Shown piece after piece: positions 12,491-25,863 of a DNA stretch of 64,000 nucleotides; position 1 is the stretch's first letter, and every line of letters starts with the position of its first letter. The stretch spans positions 930,001 through 994,000 of the forward strand of contig JAVHNS010000008.1 in the NCBI GenBank assembly GCA_036872755.1. Reading direction: 5' to 3'. The notes beneath the pieces were generated by a model. That model worked only from the letters and a program-made list of their open reading frames with translations, searched no databases and was not told the DNA's origin. This DNA is from Orbilia blumenaviensis. Its lineage: Eukaryota > Ascomycota > Orbiliomycetes > Orbiliales > Orbiliaceae. The position numbers and the translations under genes were made by a program.

Positions 12491-15424
12491 ATGTCTACTG
12501 AAGCCCCCAAAGATACTTCGGCGGAAGCGCAAGCTAAGAAAGATGAGGAACTCGATGACCTCCAACAGCAAGAACTTGCGACCTGGATCCCATACATCAC
12601 TGCTCAAGGTGTCGAATCCAAGCAGATTCTCTATACTCTCTCTCAAAAAAGGCCGGGCGTCAATGCTCCAGCCCTTATCGAGAACCCGTATTTTATTGCT
12701 ATACGCGGGTCTGACCTCGGCTATTTTATGGACAGAACTGTCCATAAAGACATACTCGATGTCCCATTTGTCCCTACAGATATTTACTTTGTGAGCATGT
12801 CGGAGCTCGCGGCCTGCTGCGGATCTGCCAAGAAGAATAAAAATGTATCGACCCGAGATCAGGTCACCGGAGTCTTCGAGAAGGCCACTAAAATCGGGTT
12901 ATTTACTATGGAAGGAAAATACCTGAATCCCACTGTCGGATTTCCCGCTAAATCCTTCTCAAAGTTTGCAGATATGGCAGCTAAGTCTTGGACCATTTGC
13001 GGCACAGAGAAAGAACTGCAGGATTACCTAGCTACTAGGAAAACAGACATAGACAATGGGATCGACCCTAGGGCTATTTTCTGTGGACCAAGCGCCGGAT
13101 TTCAACCTCTCGCTCTCAATATGAAGACTGAGACTGAGGGCCAAAAGGCTCTAGCTGCCCAGTCTCTCAAACAACTGACAGCTTACCTTGCGGAATGTCA
13201 TGAAGAGGGTGCCTATAAAGATGGATTTCTCTATAAGTCTCAGGGAGAAGGAGTTGATCCCGATATTACCCCAGCTCTGAAATTTAAGTGGTTTGAGCGT
13301 GTATCAATGAGGCCTCGTTATGACGAGGCCTCTGCCGCTTTGCTAGCACCAGAGGATGGACTTTACGTCCGTCTTAATATGGAGGACTTCAAGCGCTCTA
13401 CCCTGGATGTTGGTCATGGAAAAATCAGTCCAAATAGATGCTATATCGAGAAAAAACATTTCAAAAAGGTCTGGGCCGGAACGAGTTTTGGTGGTGGAGA
13501 TGGGGAGATAGTCGGTGTTCAAAAGGGACAAAAGAGAACCCGAGGTGGGGATGATGAGGACACGAGCAAGTCTAAGGCGTCCAAACCAGGTAATAGTACC
13601 GATATCAGTGATGGCACCACCGACCCGGAAAAGGAAAAAGGGAAGAGCAAAGCGGAAGAAGTGATCAAGACGAATCCTAGGCGTGATTGGGAGGCGGAAC
13701 TCGGCGCAGAAGATAAAGCGGTTAGCACTGTCTCGAGTATTATCTACTTCAGAGACGAAGTTGGCAAGATCTGGTCTAAGACACCTAGTGACAGTCAAAT
13801 GATAAGCAATTTTATGAGTTACTACGCTCAGGGTACCACCCGACCGGACTACGCGAGTGGACGATTCGCTCGAGCTATTGATATGCCAATTCTCGAGGTC
13901 TATATCAATCGGCTGATTAACGACCATGAGAGATATGGCGGGACTGCGGCTCAACCACGGGAGAAGCTCTACGATATGTTCGAAAGAATTCGTATTAGCT
14001 CCGGCGCTAAGACTAAATATCACTACATAGACCCACCGAAGAAAACCGCCGACATCGATCCTGCAGAATTCACTCTGGTATGTTCCCCAAATATATATGC
14101 ACTTGGAAAGTTATGAGTTGTGCCGATATGGACATATCTGACATCTTCTAAACTAAACAGCTTTCGCGTTCCTGCTTTGGAGACTACGATACCTACATAA
14201 AGAACACCCTTCTCGCAGAGTACTTGAAGGTGGATATCACCGAACCAAGGCAGGTGCCGAAGGATATCGATGTCGACATTATCGATAAACTCGCTGTAAC
14301 CCATGGCCCAGGAATTGAGAAACTAGCCTCATTCAACCAAGTACCAAAGAAGAACCCACCGGAATATGTGGACCACACCTCCCGAGAAACCAGGATAACT
14401 GCTCTTAAAATCGACAGGGCATTCGGAACTAGAGGCAATGCTCTCACCCAAGGAGCCGTCATGGAGGGAATATCTGCCACTGATGTTAGTATATAACCGG
14501 CTCACAGGCACCCGGGAACATATTATTCTAATAGAAGTATAATTTAGGTTGCTAAGGCCTTGGGTTGGAGTGACATGCGCACCACCTCGCAGAGGGGTTG
14601 GGAAAAGGAGCGCTTTGCTAGAGCTGAGGTAAGTTAGCTTTAACTGCATTGGGCTGGGAAATATTTTATTATACTAATATTTTTTTTGCATTTTGATCAG
14701 TGGCTTCATAGGTGTGGGTACGCCTACGGAGGGCTTACAGATGATGACGCCAATTCTAGCCAAGTCAAAGAAAACTTGATTTTCGGATCATCCGAAACCA
14801 ATAGCATCATGACCAGGTATGGCTCCCCTACTAGAAATAGTTCTGAGTTCAGTGTTTTTAATATAGTAAACCTACTACAGATACGAAGACGTATATCGCA
14901 ACGCTATCATCAGAGAACGCAATCTTTACGAACAGCTCAAACCAGTCTTCAAAGATGCACCACCAACTCATGCACTTGGGGATTTGGTTCACGGTAGACT
15001 TATCACCGTCCTCAGCGATGGAGGTGGCACGCTCTCCTCGAAGAATAATGCCTTCGAAAGAGTGCCTATTCCTGTGCCAAAGTCAAAGATCAATCCCGTT
15101 CCCAAGACTTGGACCGACATTAGCAAACGGTACCCTTGGTTGTGTAGTGAACTTACCTACACATTTTCATTAGATGGGACAAGCAGGATATTCAAGAATG
15201 GTACTCAATGGACTAATAGGTTCTTTCCATTTGATCGTCTATTCTTTACAAGACTGGAGGGGGTTATTGATGAGGCGATTAGCTTGAAGTTGTGGGAGCT
15301 CGCCATGTTCGACGCCAAAGCTACTGTGGCCATACAAAAGGGGCAGTTGGCCCCAAACCAACCCAAGGTAGTACTAAGAACTAGTACGAAGGGGTCAGAT
15401 GATGTAGTGATGGATGAGAACTAA
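12491..15424 (+). CDS. Hypothetical protein, 883 residues, unrecognised
   Basis: Five exons, 12491..14077, 14161..14484, 14548..14628, 14701..14816 and 14881..15424, join in frame with standard GT/AG sites. The N terminus is charged (EAQAKKDEELDDLQQQEL). Residues ~30-320 look like a compact mixed fold (WIPYITAQGV, FIAIRGSDLGYFMD, PRAIFCGPSAGFQP). Residues ~335-400 are a basic/acidic low-complexity linker with a possible nuclear signal (KKGQKRTRGGDDED). The rest is globular and ends in VVMDEN. There is no signal peptide, membrane segment or known catalytic motif that I can identify. Codon choice and splicing are those of a normal gene. The linker is compatible with a nuclear protein, but that is inference only. 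Confidence 0.75.
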
Positions 15425-16890
15425 ATAGTGTTTTATCGGACTATTGCAGATGTTGGGTCTGGATATCTGTGTACAATTGGGAAATTTCTGAAGAGAATAT
15501 TCATTCAGGTAGCTGGCTCTCTGGCCAAGGGCTGGGATTGTTAAACATCGAGCAGTCATAAATGGCGTAATGGAGGCCTTGAGATCCACCTAGCCAGCCT
15601 AATAATCTTAACTAGCTACTATAATGAAACTGAGTCTACTTTTTCTTCTCATATACCTTCCATATTCCCGTTAAGCTAAAGTGAAATTAAAGTGCGTAAG
15701 TAGATATTTAATTTCCTATACCATCAGCCTAACTAATGGACTTCGGTCCGCAACAATGTTATTTGGGGCAGCATATAGGGCTAGTCTGATGGTCATCGGA
15801 AAGGAGATTTTCGTATTTAATCTAGCGACCCAGTCTCATATAACTGAATCACAATGCATTCATTTTAAACTGATGTTGCTATTTATTGCAATGCTATTAT
15901 ACGGCTCCAAAAAAAAAAAAAAATACAACATTCTGAATGAGATCCATAAAAGGGTATTTCGAAAATTGCAAGCTTCTAGCATAGCGGTAAAACTCCAGGA
16001 TTGGGGTCAGATAAATATATTAGCTAGAATTAATCGGAATTTCGGATGCTATGTGGTATTCTGAAGGAAAGACGCGTTGTTGCTCCTAAACCATCTCAAA
16101 ACCTCGCTGGGTTGGATCTCACATGGATATTACGCAAAAGTCTCGTGAACCGATCAGGTCATGGCCAGGTGAAAAATGCAAGGCTAGCGTGGGTCTGTGG
16201 CCGGGCGGGTTGTCTAATTATAGATTTGCTGCGCACGCGAAAGAGGCGCCAGACGACGCATGCGGTGTGCCTATGAATGACATCAGCAAAGCTTGCCCCT
16301 CGAAAGAGAAAAGCGGCCCCGCGATACCCCTGTAGTGTTCTGGAAACCAACGGCGGTAGTGGTTAGAACGGGGGTGTTCAATTCGTCGTTGGAAGCACTA
16401 AACAATTACGTTCCAAGGTTGAATTTTATAGGAACATATCACCATTAGCAGTATCAGTATTCCGGTTAAGTCTTGCTTGCCGGGTTTAAGGTTGACTGGG
16501 CGATCGAGTACTAGAACTAGAAGCCCAGTAACCAGTTCGGCCTTCCAAAATCAATACAAAGTTGGAGGTTTGGGCGCAACTGCACCAGGTCGTCGGCTGA
16601 AACCAGCAAAGGTAGGTCCAACCACCTCAAAACAACACATTTACCTATCACAACACCGGCATCTCGATATCTCCAACATCCTCTCATCAAACCCACCAAA
16701 CCTATCGAACTCATCGAACTCATCGAACTCATCAACCCCGCCATCCAACTGAGCTACTCGGCTTCCTATCCTCCATTCATATTTCGATCTCCCTGTTTGG
16801 GGTTCTCCAACTTCCCTCCGTACACGACGAGGGTATTCCTTTCCCTGTTCATGGACGTAAACCTTCTCGCCACTCTTTGTCGATAGAGCC
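15425..16890. other. Intergenic, no gene seen; promoter and leader of the AAA ATPase gene
   Basis: AT-rich to about 16.0 kb, with a run of 15 or more A near 15908, then more GC-rich. The last 250 bp are pyrimidine/C-rich, fitting a fungal promoter and 5' leader. A 9-bp tandem repeat lies at 16704-16730 (listed separately). No RNA gene is seen. Confidence 0.5.
16704..16730. repeat. Three tandem copies of ATCGAACTC
   Basis: Exact 9-bp units at 16704-16712, 16713-16721 and 16722-16730, followed by a decayed fourth copy (ATCAACCCC). The array lies about 160 bp upstream of the AAA ATPase start codon, so it is probably in the promoter or 5' leader. Confidence 0.85.
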
Positions 16891-19606
16891 ATGAGATCCA
16901 GGAGCAGTGCCGCCATCCTCCAGAAGACTTACGACCAAACCTACCTCACCTGCTCTACAGCTATCTATTTTGAATCCAAGGCAAACGAGGATGAAGCCCT
17001 CCGGTCTTGGAAAGAGGCGCTTCTACTGATTCAGTCCTACGAACGGTCTGCTGCTGCTAGGAAGTCCTCTGGCAGTCTCTCTTTAACCGAGAAGGCTCTG
17101 ATTGAAAGTTTAGGGGACCTAAAACTCCAATGCTTGGATCGAATCGATACTATAGAAGTTCTGAGACTTAGCCGCCAAGAGGAAGAAGAAAAGCAGAACC
17201 TATTACGACATTATAATGGGGGTACGGAGTCACCAAACCTTCATTTGCCATCCCAGCCATCTGCGGCCGCCAGTCAACGGCCACCGCCATACCTATTTAT
17301 GGGACAGGAGGACGACGGTGCTAGCCTACAGCCACCCCATGACAGACGTCCATCCGGCTCCAGCATCAGAACGTCATCCACTCACAATCTAGGCGGTGGT
17401 TTGCCTCCAAATGCCGCCATAATGTCGAATTCCAGGACACGATCCTCCAGCCCGGAGAAGAAGGGCTTGCTTGCGACTCTCCGCAATTCTAGCGGTGGAT
17501 CCGGTAGCAAGGTTGGGCGGCGCCATAATCCCAAGCCTACTGGGCAGGAATCTGTAGCTGCTGCTGCTAGAGCTGCCACCAGGGCGTGGAGTGGTGGAAA
17601 GCAACATGATGGCATGGGTCGCTCGCTCCCAGATAGGTCAACAGCTACACTAGGCTCTCGACATTCAGCAGAAGCTTCTCCAATGGATCTTACTCGCACA
17701 CATTCGGACAGCCAGACCCAGTCATCCGTTTATCCCTCTATCCCTCCGCTCTACTCTAGCCCATCAGCTTCGAATATTGGCCTACCCACCTCGCGTTCTG
17801 CTCCAGCTTCATCAATCTTAAGCCCACCTCCCCCACCACCGCCACCTCCACCACCCCACTCAACCTATCGCCAGGCACAAAATGAATACTTCCCCGACCC
17901 TTCACAGTACCTGATCCCTCCCCACGAAGGATACTCTTACACAAAACCACCACCCCCTCCCCCACTTCCACAATCCCTACCATACACCGAGCCTTACAGC
18001 GCGTCCCCCAGTTCTTCATTCTACTCTACACATCCGGATATCTCGAGTCTTAGCATTGCCGCGCATCCAAGCAATCAGAGAACTCTTCTTGAACCGGAGC
18101 CACAGAGGCCGTCCTCACAGTCCTCACCACATCCAGAACGAACAGCACCTCCGCTTCCACCAAAAAAGCCTTTCATGCAAGTTCCTAAAGTCCCAAAAAG
18201 TAATCAACTACCGGTTAAGCCACAAGAATCAACATCGCGATCGCATAATCCCACTGAGGGCCCCTCGAAACGGAAAACTTCGCAGGATTTTAAATGGCCA
18301 GCAAATCCGCAGACAACTGTGAAGGCCGATAATGCACAAAAATCGCCTCCCGTTAATGAAAAAAACCGTAGAGCTGCTAGATACACGCCTGCACGCCAGG
18401 CAAGCAATGAACCGAAGCAAAATACAACCAAGGCCACTGAGAAGGATCCTGTTCCTGAGGCAGATGAATCTTCAAACACTTCAGATGCTACAACCGTGGT
18501 TTCTGAGGAGGAAAAATGGAAGCAACGAGTAAAAGCTGCTATGAGCAGTCTGGGTGCGGGGGTCGACCGGGCTGCAGCCAAACAGATTCTCAACGAAATT
18601 GTGATCCACGGCGATGAAGTGCACTGGGAAGATATCGCAGGGTTAGATTCTGCAAAACTTGCGCTGAAGGAGGCAGTCGTATATCCATTTCTAAGGCCTG
18701 ATTTGTTTCGTGGCTTGAGGGAACCCACACGAGGCATGCTTCTATTCGGGCCTCCTGGGACTGGGAAGACTATGCTTGCCCGAGCAGTTGCCACAGAATC
18801 CAAATCAACCTTCTTCTCGATTTCTTCGTCATCACTAACCAGCAAATATGTGAGTTCCCGTTCCCTCTAGTCTGTGAAAATTACAGATGCTAACTTTGTA
18901 CAGCTTGGCGAGTCTGAGAAACTTGTTCGCGCACTTTTCCAACTAGCAAGAGCGTTGGCACCATCTATTATCTTCGTGGATGAGATAGACTCGCTATTAT
19001 CTAGTCGTCAAGGCGGAGAACATGAAGCTACACTCCGAATTAAGACCGAATTTTTGATACAGTGGAGTGCTCTGCAGCGTGCTGCTGCTGGAAAAGAGCC
19101 CCAAGGCGCTGACTCAGGTGACCCTTCCAGAGTCCTCGTTCTCGCTGCAACGAATTTGCCTTGGGCAATTGATGAGGCCGCACGCCGGCGATTTGTCCGA
19201 AGACAATACATCCCGCTCCCAGAAGGGCACGTCAGAGCTCAGCAGATACACAATTTGCTCGGGCAACAGAAGCACCTGCTTTCAGAGAGCGAAATGCGGG
19301 AGCTGGAGGCTTTGACTGAAGGTATGAACATCCCGATATTCTGCTTCCAGACCATATGCTAATTTTTTTTTTTTTTTTTTTTCAGGCTTTTCTGGGTCGG
19401 ATATTACGGCCCTGGCGAAGGACGCAGCTATGGGTCCTTTGAGAAGCGCAGGGGAGTCTCTCTTGCATATGAGAATGGAGGATATCCGTCCAATTATGCT
19501 AGAGGACTTCCGCTCTAGTTTGAAGAGCATCCGGCCCAGTGTTAGCAAAGAGGGCCTCCAGCAGTACGAGGATTGGGCCAAAAATTTTGGTGAGAGAGCC
19601 TCGTAG
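16891..19606 (+). CDS. Meiotic-clade AAA ATPase (Sap1/spastin/fidgetin-like)
   Basis: Exons 16891..18849, 18904..19321 and 19386..19606 give 865 residues. Residues ~10-95 form a helical MIT-like region ([20 protein letters not shown]), which in this clade binds ESCRT-III or microtubule partners. Residues ~110-540 are disordered and Pro/Ser-rich, with polyproline runs. The AAA domain follows: the clade signature [11 protein letters not shown], Walker A GPPGTGKT at 620-627, LGESEK just after the first intron, Walker B IIFVDEID at 675-682, sensor-1 LAATN, and arginine fingers in AARRRF. A Vps4/katanin-type C-terminal helix region closes the protein. The enzyme should form a hexamer that uses ATP to pull polypeptides or sever filaments. 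The second intron has a T-tract of about 20 before its acceptor. Similarity to yeast Sap1/Yta6 is strong, but the exact orthologue was not resolved. Confidence 0.93.
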
Positions 19607-20048
19607 ATCTATACAGACTACGGTTTTCTATTTAGAGCAAAGTAGAGGATAGATGGGTCCAATATGACCTGATTTACCGTTGATTCGTCTTTCTCTGTGC
19701 TGTGTACGTTTTTGGCGGGAGTTCGTTCTTTCCTCTGGCTTTGAGTCGTGTTATTAGCGAGTATGTTATTACCGCCTGGATAATTGCGGGCCTTATAAAA
19801 TGATTTTTACAGCTAGTTTGCTTGCATAGGCGAATAAATTGCTTGGATCAAGACTGGGATCCTACTATGTGTACCCACGAGGAGCGCGCCGATAAAAAGA
19901 TCCTATTAGCAAGTTCTGGACTCGATCTCAATGTGCTTCGTCATTTCTAACATCAAACAGTATATATACAGGGTGAGATCTTGAATATATAGCACCCTAT
20001 GTGGATGCTAAATATTCTAGAACTTCGTCATAACCTCTATAGCTGGAG
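19607..20048. other. Intergenic between convergent genes
   Basis: This is the 3' flank shared by the AAA ATPase gene and the convergent uS17m gene. No coding sequence is seen. Confidence 0.5.
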
Positions 20049-20624
20049 CTACAGCTCGGTCTTTGCGTTCTCAGCCTCCTTATCCAGCCTGTGCTGTTTC
20101 CTACCCGCCCTAGCCTCCCATTTAGCCTCCCTATTTGCCCTTCTCGTTGCCTTCTTCTCCAGTTTCTTGTTTTTCTCAGCGAGTATCCTTGCATCTCGTT
20201 CCTCAGGTGTCTCGATTGGCCTTCGCTCCGAGGTCCCAAACGGCGAAATGATCTCATGCACCACGTGCTTTTTGTGTTTACTATGTTTTAGAAAGGGTTG
20301 AATACGGACGATATCGCCAGCCTCGCAGGCAGAATTTTCGTCATGTGTGAGGTGGTCTTTTGTATGGTGAAAGTACTATCATCAGAATGAAGTTAGCATC
20401 AGGTTCTGTTCGAACGACCAGGTATATGAGTATCCTCATAGCAGCCCCACCTTCCGCAGTTTCGAATTCCAAACTGGCGATGGTACCCGAACTTTTATCA
20501 TCTTCGGCATCATGCCGGCAGATACGACGACACCGACTCGGGTGAAAGGTTTTGTGGTTGATCTTGCAGCAGCTTGCACTGCGGACGATGAGATGCGGAT
20601 GATGGTATTGGGAATGGCGCTCAT
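20049..20624 (-). CDS. MRPS17: Mitochondrial small-subunit ribosomal protein uS17m
   Basis: Exons 20624..20451 and 20375..20049 join in phase 0 through a 75-bp intron with a TGCTAAC branch, giving 166 residues. The N-terminal half has the S17 core (VGVVVSAGMMPKMIKVRV, then WNSKLRK). The second exon supplies the rest of the OB-fold (HTKDHLTHDE, AGDIVRIQPF, KHVVHEIISPFG). A fungal-type charged C-terminal extension follows (EERDARILAEKNKKLEKK). The protein binds 16S-like rRNA early in assembly of the mitoribosome small subunit. The length fits the fungal mitochondrial form, which is longer than bacterial S17 (~85). Confidence is high because the S17 signature is read across the splice junction. 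Confidence 0.92.
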
Positions 20625-21370
20625 GGTTGTCTAAAGAAGGGGGAGCTGGCCGCTCCAAGATCGTATTTTCTATCGGTGGGGTTCTGCGGTAGGAGGGGTT
20701 CAGGCCATTGTCGGCCGCAGACGTGGGTAGGAGGCGTTTTCGAGGATGATATTGAATTCGGACTTCTGGAAAGCTTGAGGAAGGTTTTCGGCGGCGCAAA
20801 ATTTTTGTGTTGAGCGGTGCCGCATATCTGTCGTGAGAATGTGATGCGGCACGACATTATGAACGCTCAGGGGAATGGCTTGGACAATTAACGTGTGTAT
20901 TCTAGAAAGCCTTCTTTGAACCTAAAAGGATCTACGAGTATTCTAAAGAATCTGAAGAGTTCATCGTAAAGATAATAATTACTAGGCAATATTATTGTCA
21001 ATACTGAAGTCGCGAGCCGACAGGTGCAGGTTCGAGAATCTGAATTGAAAAATACGGCTCAAAACTACAACGGAAACAACGCAGCGAGTCTTAAGCAAAG
21101 TTCACTAATACCCAGGTTTTATGGGACCACCCAGCTGGCCCAGGTACTAATCAGGATATCCAAAATATATATATAGAATAGTCTACATTAAGACGCCATA
21201 TACCGGGGTATCTCTATTAACCCAATCCCACAAAATGCTCCTGGCTGGCTCGTTATAAAAAATAAAAGATAAAAGATAAATAAAAAATACGAAGGCTTAA
21301 GCCAAATGTATACGTCATGAGATATAAATCCATGTCCTAAAACCAGTTCTGAAGGGAAGGAACACGCCCT
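20625..21370. other. Intergenic, no gene seen
   Basis: Promoter side of uS17m and 3' flank of the subtilisin gene. The stretch is AT-rich towards 21.2-21.3 kb. No RNA gene or coding frame is supported. Confidence 0.5.
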
Positions 21371-22922
21371 TCATATTTGAGGGTCTCCCGGGAATCCATT
21401 GTTAATCAGAAGTTCCGTCCCTGTAATGACATTGTCCGGTTTTATTGCACCCTTAAGCGCTCTGCCCAGAATATGTTTCTTCATTGCTGCTGGATCCAAT
21501 CTCAATTTTGGATTTTTGATCAACTCGTCCGCGATGATGCCTGTGACCGCAGGACAAGCCATAGATGTCCCGTCCAAGCTTGCTATACCAGTTGCATTGT
21601 TATTAAATGTGCTAACGATAGAAACTCCGGGGGCATAAACATCTACGCATTTTCCAAAATTCGAAAATGGTGCCCGAGTATCGTTTATATCCGCTGCACC
21701 AACGTTGATAATGGGAATTTGCTGTGAGAATGCGCCCGGCGAGAAGTTACATGCATCGGTCGCAGAATTCATGGCAGCTACTGAAACATGGATACCTGCT
21801 TCAATGGCTTTTCGGAGAATCATGAAGTCTGATTGTTGGGGCGGCGCGGTACCAATGGACATACTGATTACAGAGCCCATAAACCCGGGTTGGAGCTTGC
21901 GTTGATTATGGCGAGTGATTGCGGCATCGATACCAGCGACAATAGCTTCGCCGTTAACACCACGGGAATCTCCAACTTTGATACCCCAGATGTTGACATT
22001 TTTAGCAACACCGTAGTGAAGTGCAGCTATTGTTCCAGCGCAGTGAGTTCTGTTGTAAAACAGCGATATATAGATTAGTAAAAATTCATATTAAGAGGTA
22101 TCCGAGACAAGCTCAAGGGTTGAGGACATACCCATGCCCGACATCATCGTCGACTTTTCCAAAATAGCTAAACATCATGCGCGCCCTCCCCTGAAACTCA
22201 ACATGATCGACGTTAATGCCAGAATCCACGACATAAACGTCAACACCCTTCCCAGCCGCTTGGTTGAATCTGTAGTTATACGACAGATCGGTAGCTTGCC
22301 TTCCTTTGATATCAATTTTATGCGCGCAAGACAGCCTTTGTAAATTCCACGGCGCATTTCCTTGTTGAATCCACATCATCGAATCCTGCCGCTTTGAAAC
22401 CTTCGAATCGAAATTTCGAACACCCTGGCTCACTGGCGGCGATGAAGACATTATCTTCGCGCTTCCCGCCACAACAGCCCATTCCCTCATTTGCGTTCTT
22501 TCCAAACTAATAATCGAAGGGTTCCCATCCAGAGCCCTTGCCTCCGATTCCTTCATATTAATAGTAAACGCTCTTAGATTCTTCCCGAAAGTCCGAATCC
22601 CATTAACACCATAGCTGGTCATATTGTAACTCGGTTTTCCGCCTGAATTCACGCCCATGGAATGTGTCATCTTCTTGCTCCCCTTAGTGCTGAACCCTAT
22701 TTCGTCAAAGATTTCGCTCCATGGTCGTACTTCTTTGTCGGAGAGAATAGCGATGTAGTCGTGGTACGAGTCATCGGTAGCATGGGTAGAATATGATACT
22801 TCTGGCTTTGCTCCGGGCCGGTGCCATTTGTGTTTCGGTTTTGTAGAGGTAGGAGCCGCAAGGATAAAAGATTGTAGAGTCGTAATTAATATAGTCGTTG
22901 ACAATAAAACAAGTTTCTTCAT
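21371..22922 (-). CDS. Secreted subtilisin-like serine protease (S8, proteinase K type)
   Basis: Exons 22922..22132 and 22049..21371 give 489 residues. A signal peptide covers ~1-22 (KKLVLLSTTILITTLQSF). An I9-type inhibitory propeptide follows at ~55-145 (DYIAILSDKEV, AFTINMKESEARAL). The peptidase domain starts near APWNLQRLS (~190). The catalytic triad is complete: Asp233 (VVDSGIN), His263 (GHGTHCAGT, split by the intron) and Ser426 (DGTSMACP), with oxyanion Asn358 (VAAMNSATDACNFSPG). The expected product is an extracellular endopeptidase for protein nutrition, or for host or nematode cuticle degradation. A linker of about 45 residues with a KRQ site separates propeptide and catalytic domain. 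Confidence 0.95.
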
Positions 22923-24815
22923 TGTAACAATGAGGATAAATTATATGTGGCGAAACCCGGTCCAATAAAAGGTCACCTTTGGGTAACTTCACGGCACTAA
23001 GTGCTAAAAAGAAAAATAGAGAGTGGTCTGTGGGTCATAAGGGAAAATAATGCCATGTAGAAAAAGAGGAAAGAGCAGGTAAATCTCAGCAGTCAATATG
23101 ATACTGACTTTGATCGCACAGCGATACCAGTTTTCCCTGTGTGCGCAGGAAATAAAGTCAAGGAAAGTCTTTAAAATAAAATAAATAACGAAGCGAAGCA
23201 CGGCCAGCGTGAAGGCCCAGCCGTAATGAAAAACAAAACGAAAGAAAATAAAAAAAAGGGACTAGTCAAACGCACTGCAAACCTTTAGGATTGGTGAGCG
23301 GGTCTGAAAGCTCGTAAATCATAACGCGGAGAGCACGACATATAAATCCTGAGGTCCAGAAAATTCGTGCCCGACGTGTGGATTGAGTAATGTGGGATTC
23401 CGTGGCTGTCTGGATCTGTTGCGTGTGAGACTAGCCTGCGGCCTCAGGGTGGAACACTAGCATCCTGCGCCCGCATCTTTTTTCGATCCATGCAGCTGTC
23501 AGACGGCCACGAAAGCGAAGCGAGCAGCAAAAAGTTGCAGCCTCCATCTTAATCGATTTATACTAGTTTAATTGTTGTGCAATTTTGGGTTGCCCATTAA
23601 TATCAGGTTAACAGACACATTATACGTATAACTGCCTGATTTGGGAGTTTACGTAGAAGGTCAAGCTTAGAACTGGATTTTTGAAAGATTATAAATTCTT
23701 AGGAGACCCTTGGGATATTACGTTAGCAACCTAGTTGATGTTCTCCAAATCTAATAAGCGGCCGCGGGTAGGCCCAAAGCTAGGTTTTCGGAAACTAGTA
23801 CCTCGATGCTCAGTTAGTTTATGCAACATTAATTACATTGAGAGGGAAAAAAAGACGGTTGTGTATATGAAGGTTCTAGACTCCCAGTCGCGCCATTATA
23901 AAATGATAATCGCCCCATTCTAATTTTTAATGGGCTACGTCCTTGAACTTGGAATAATTATTCTCCGTAGCCCAGCGATAGTTTTGCAGCATCGCGGGCT
24001 TGCGACAACCCTGAAACGGCACTAATGTTTTCGGTGCACTAAGCGGGCTAGCGACGTTCTGATGCCGCATCAACATACACGTACGGATAAGTCGAGACGG
24101 CAGGCTGTAATTTGTAAATTTAAAGAAGGAAATGCGAAAATTGCTGAAGACCCTTTTAGCTAGCCATGGGCTTTAACTATACTTAATCACTTAGGCTGAT
24201 TCCATTGCCACTACAGTTGGCAACACTGTTATTAGCAGTTTTAACCCACTCAAAGCTCAGAAGGACTCATTTTTGTCAGATATAGTTGTAACAAGTGTTT
24301 AGATATATTGCGACTTGGAAGATTTGCTGGGCCGCTTCGTTTACACTCGAAACGATCCCGATTTGAAACCGTTTGTTTATTTTATCCAGGACCTAGTTAT
24401 CCGAAGTATGGTGGTAAACTTGTATGATTATGCTATTAGTACTTCAGTAGGTAGGATTGTACTGGCTTGCCGTGGTAAGGGTTATGGCAAGACAAGATTT
24501 CAGACCCGAGGGTTTATAGCCTCGTCTATCAGCCAAGCCCATTACGCGGGCCAGATATCGATAGTTAATAAGGAGCGCCAGTCTGAGACCTACTACACAT
24601 TACTAAGGGTGATTATTATCATGGCTTCGTTCACTCCAGGTAAGGTACGCAGCTTTAATCCTGTTTCTACAATATGGGAAAATGGCTTCCGCGAGTATAT
24701 ACATCACCCCCTCATCTTGTTTTAATGTGTACATAAAAGTTAAATCACGCTCAGAAACGGCAGATATCTACTAGATCCTCTAACCATGCCAAAAAGAGGA
24801 TTCATTGAATCCTAA
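22923..24815. other. Intergenic, no convincing gene
   Basis: Contains the subtilisin promoter on the right side of its start codon. An open frame of 136 codons at 24315-24725 (+) has no recognisable motif or splice context, so it is not called. No tRNA or repeat is seen. Confidence 0.45.

Positions 24816-25863
<1,048 letters not shown>

Noticed and set aside
13343..14023. 226-codon minus-strand open frame
   Set aside because: Antisense to the first exon of the 883-residue gene, which has a full splice-consistent model.
24315..24725. 136-codon plus-strand open frame
   Set aside because: No recognisable motif, starts without ATG, isolated in AT-rich sequence; kept only as a note in the intergenic entry.
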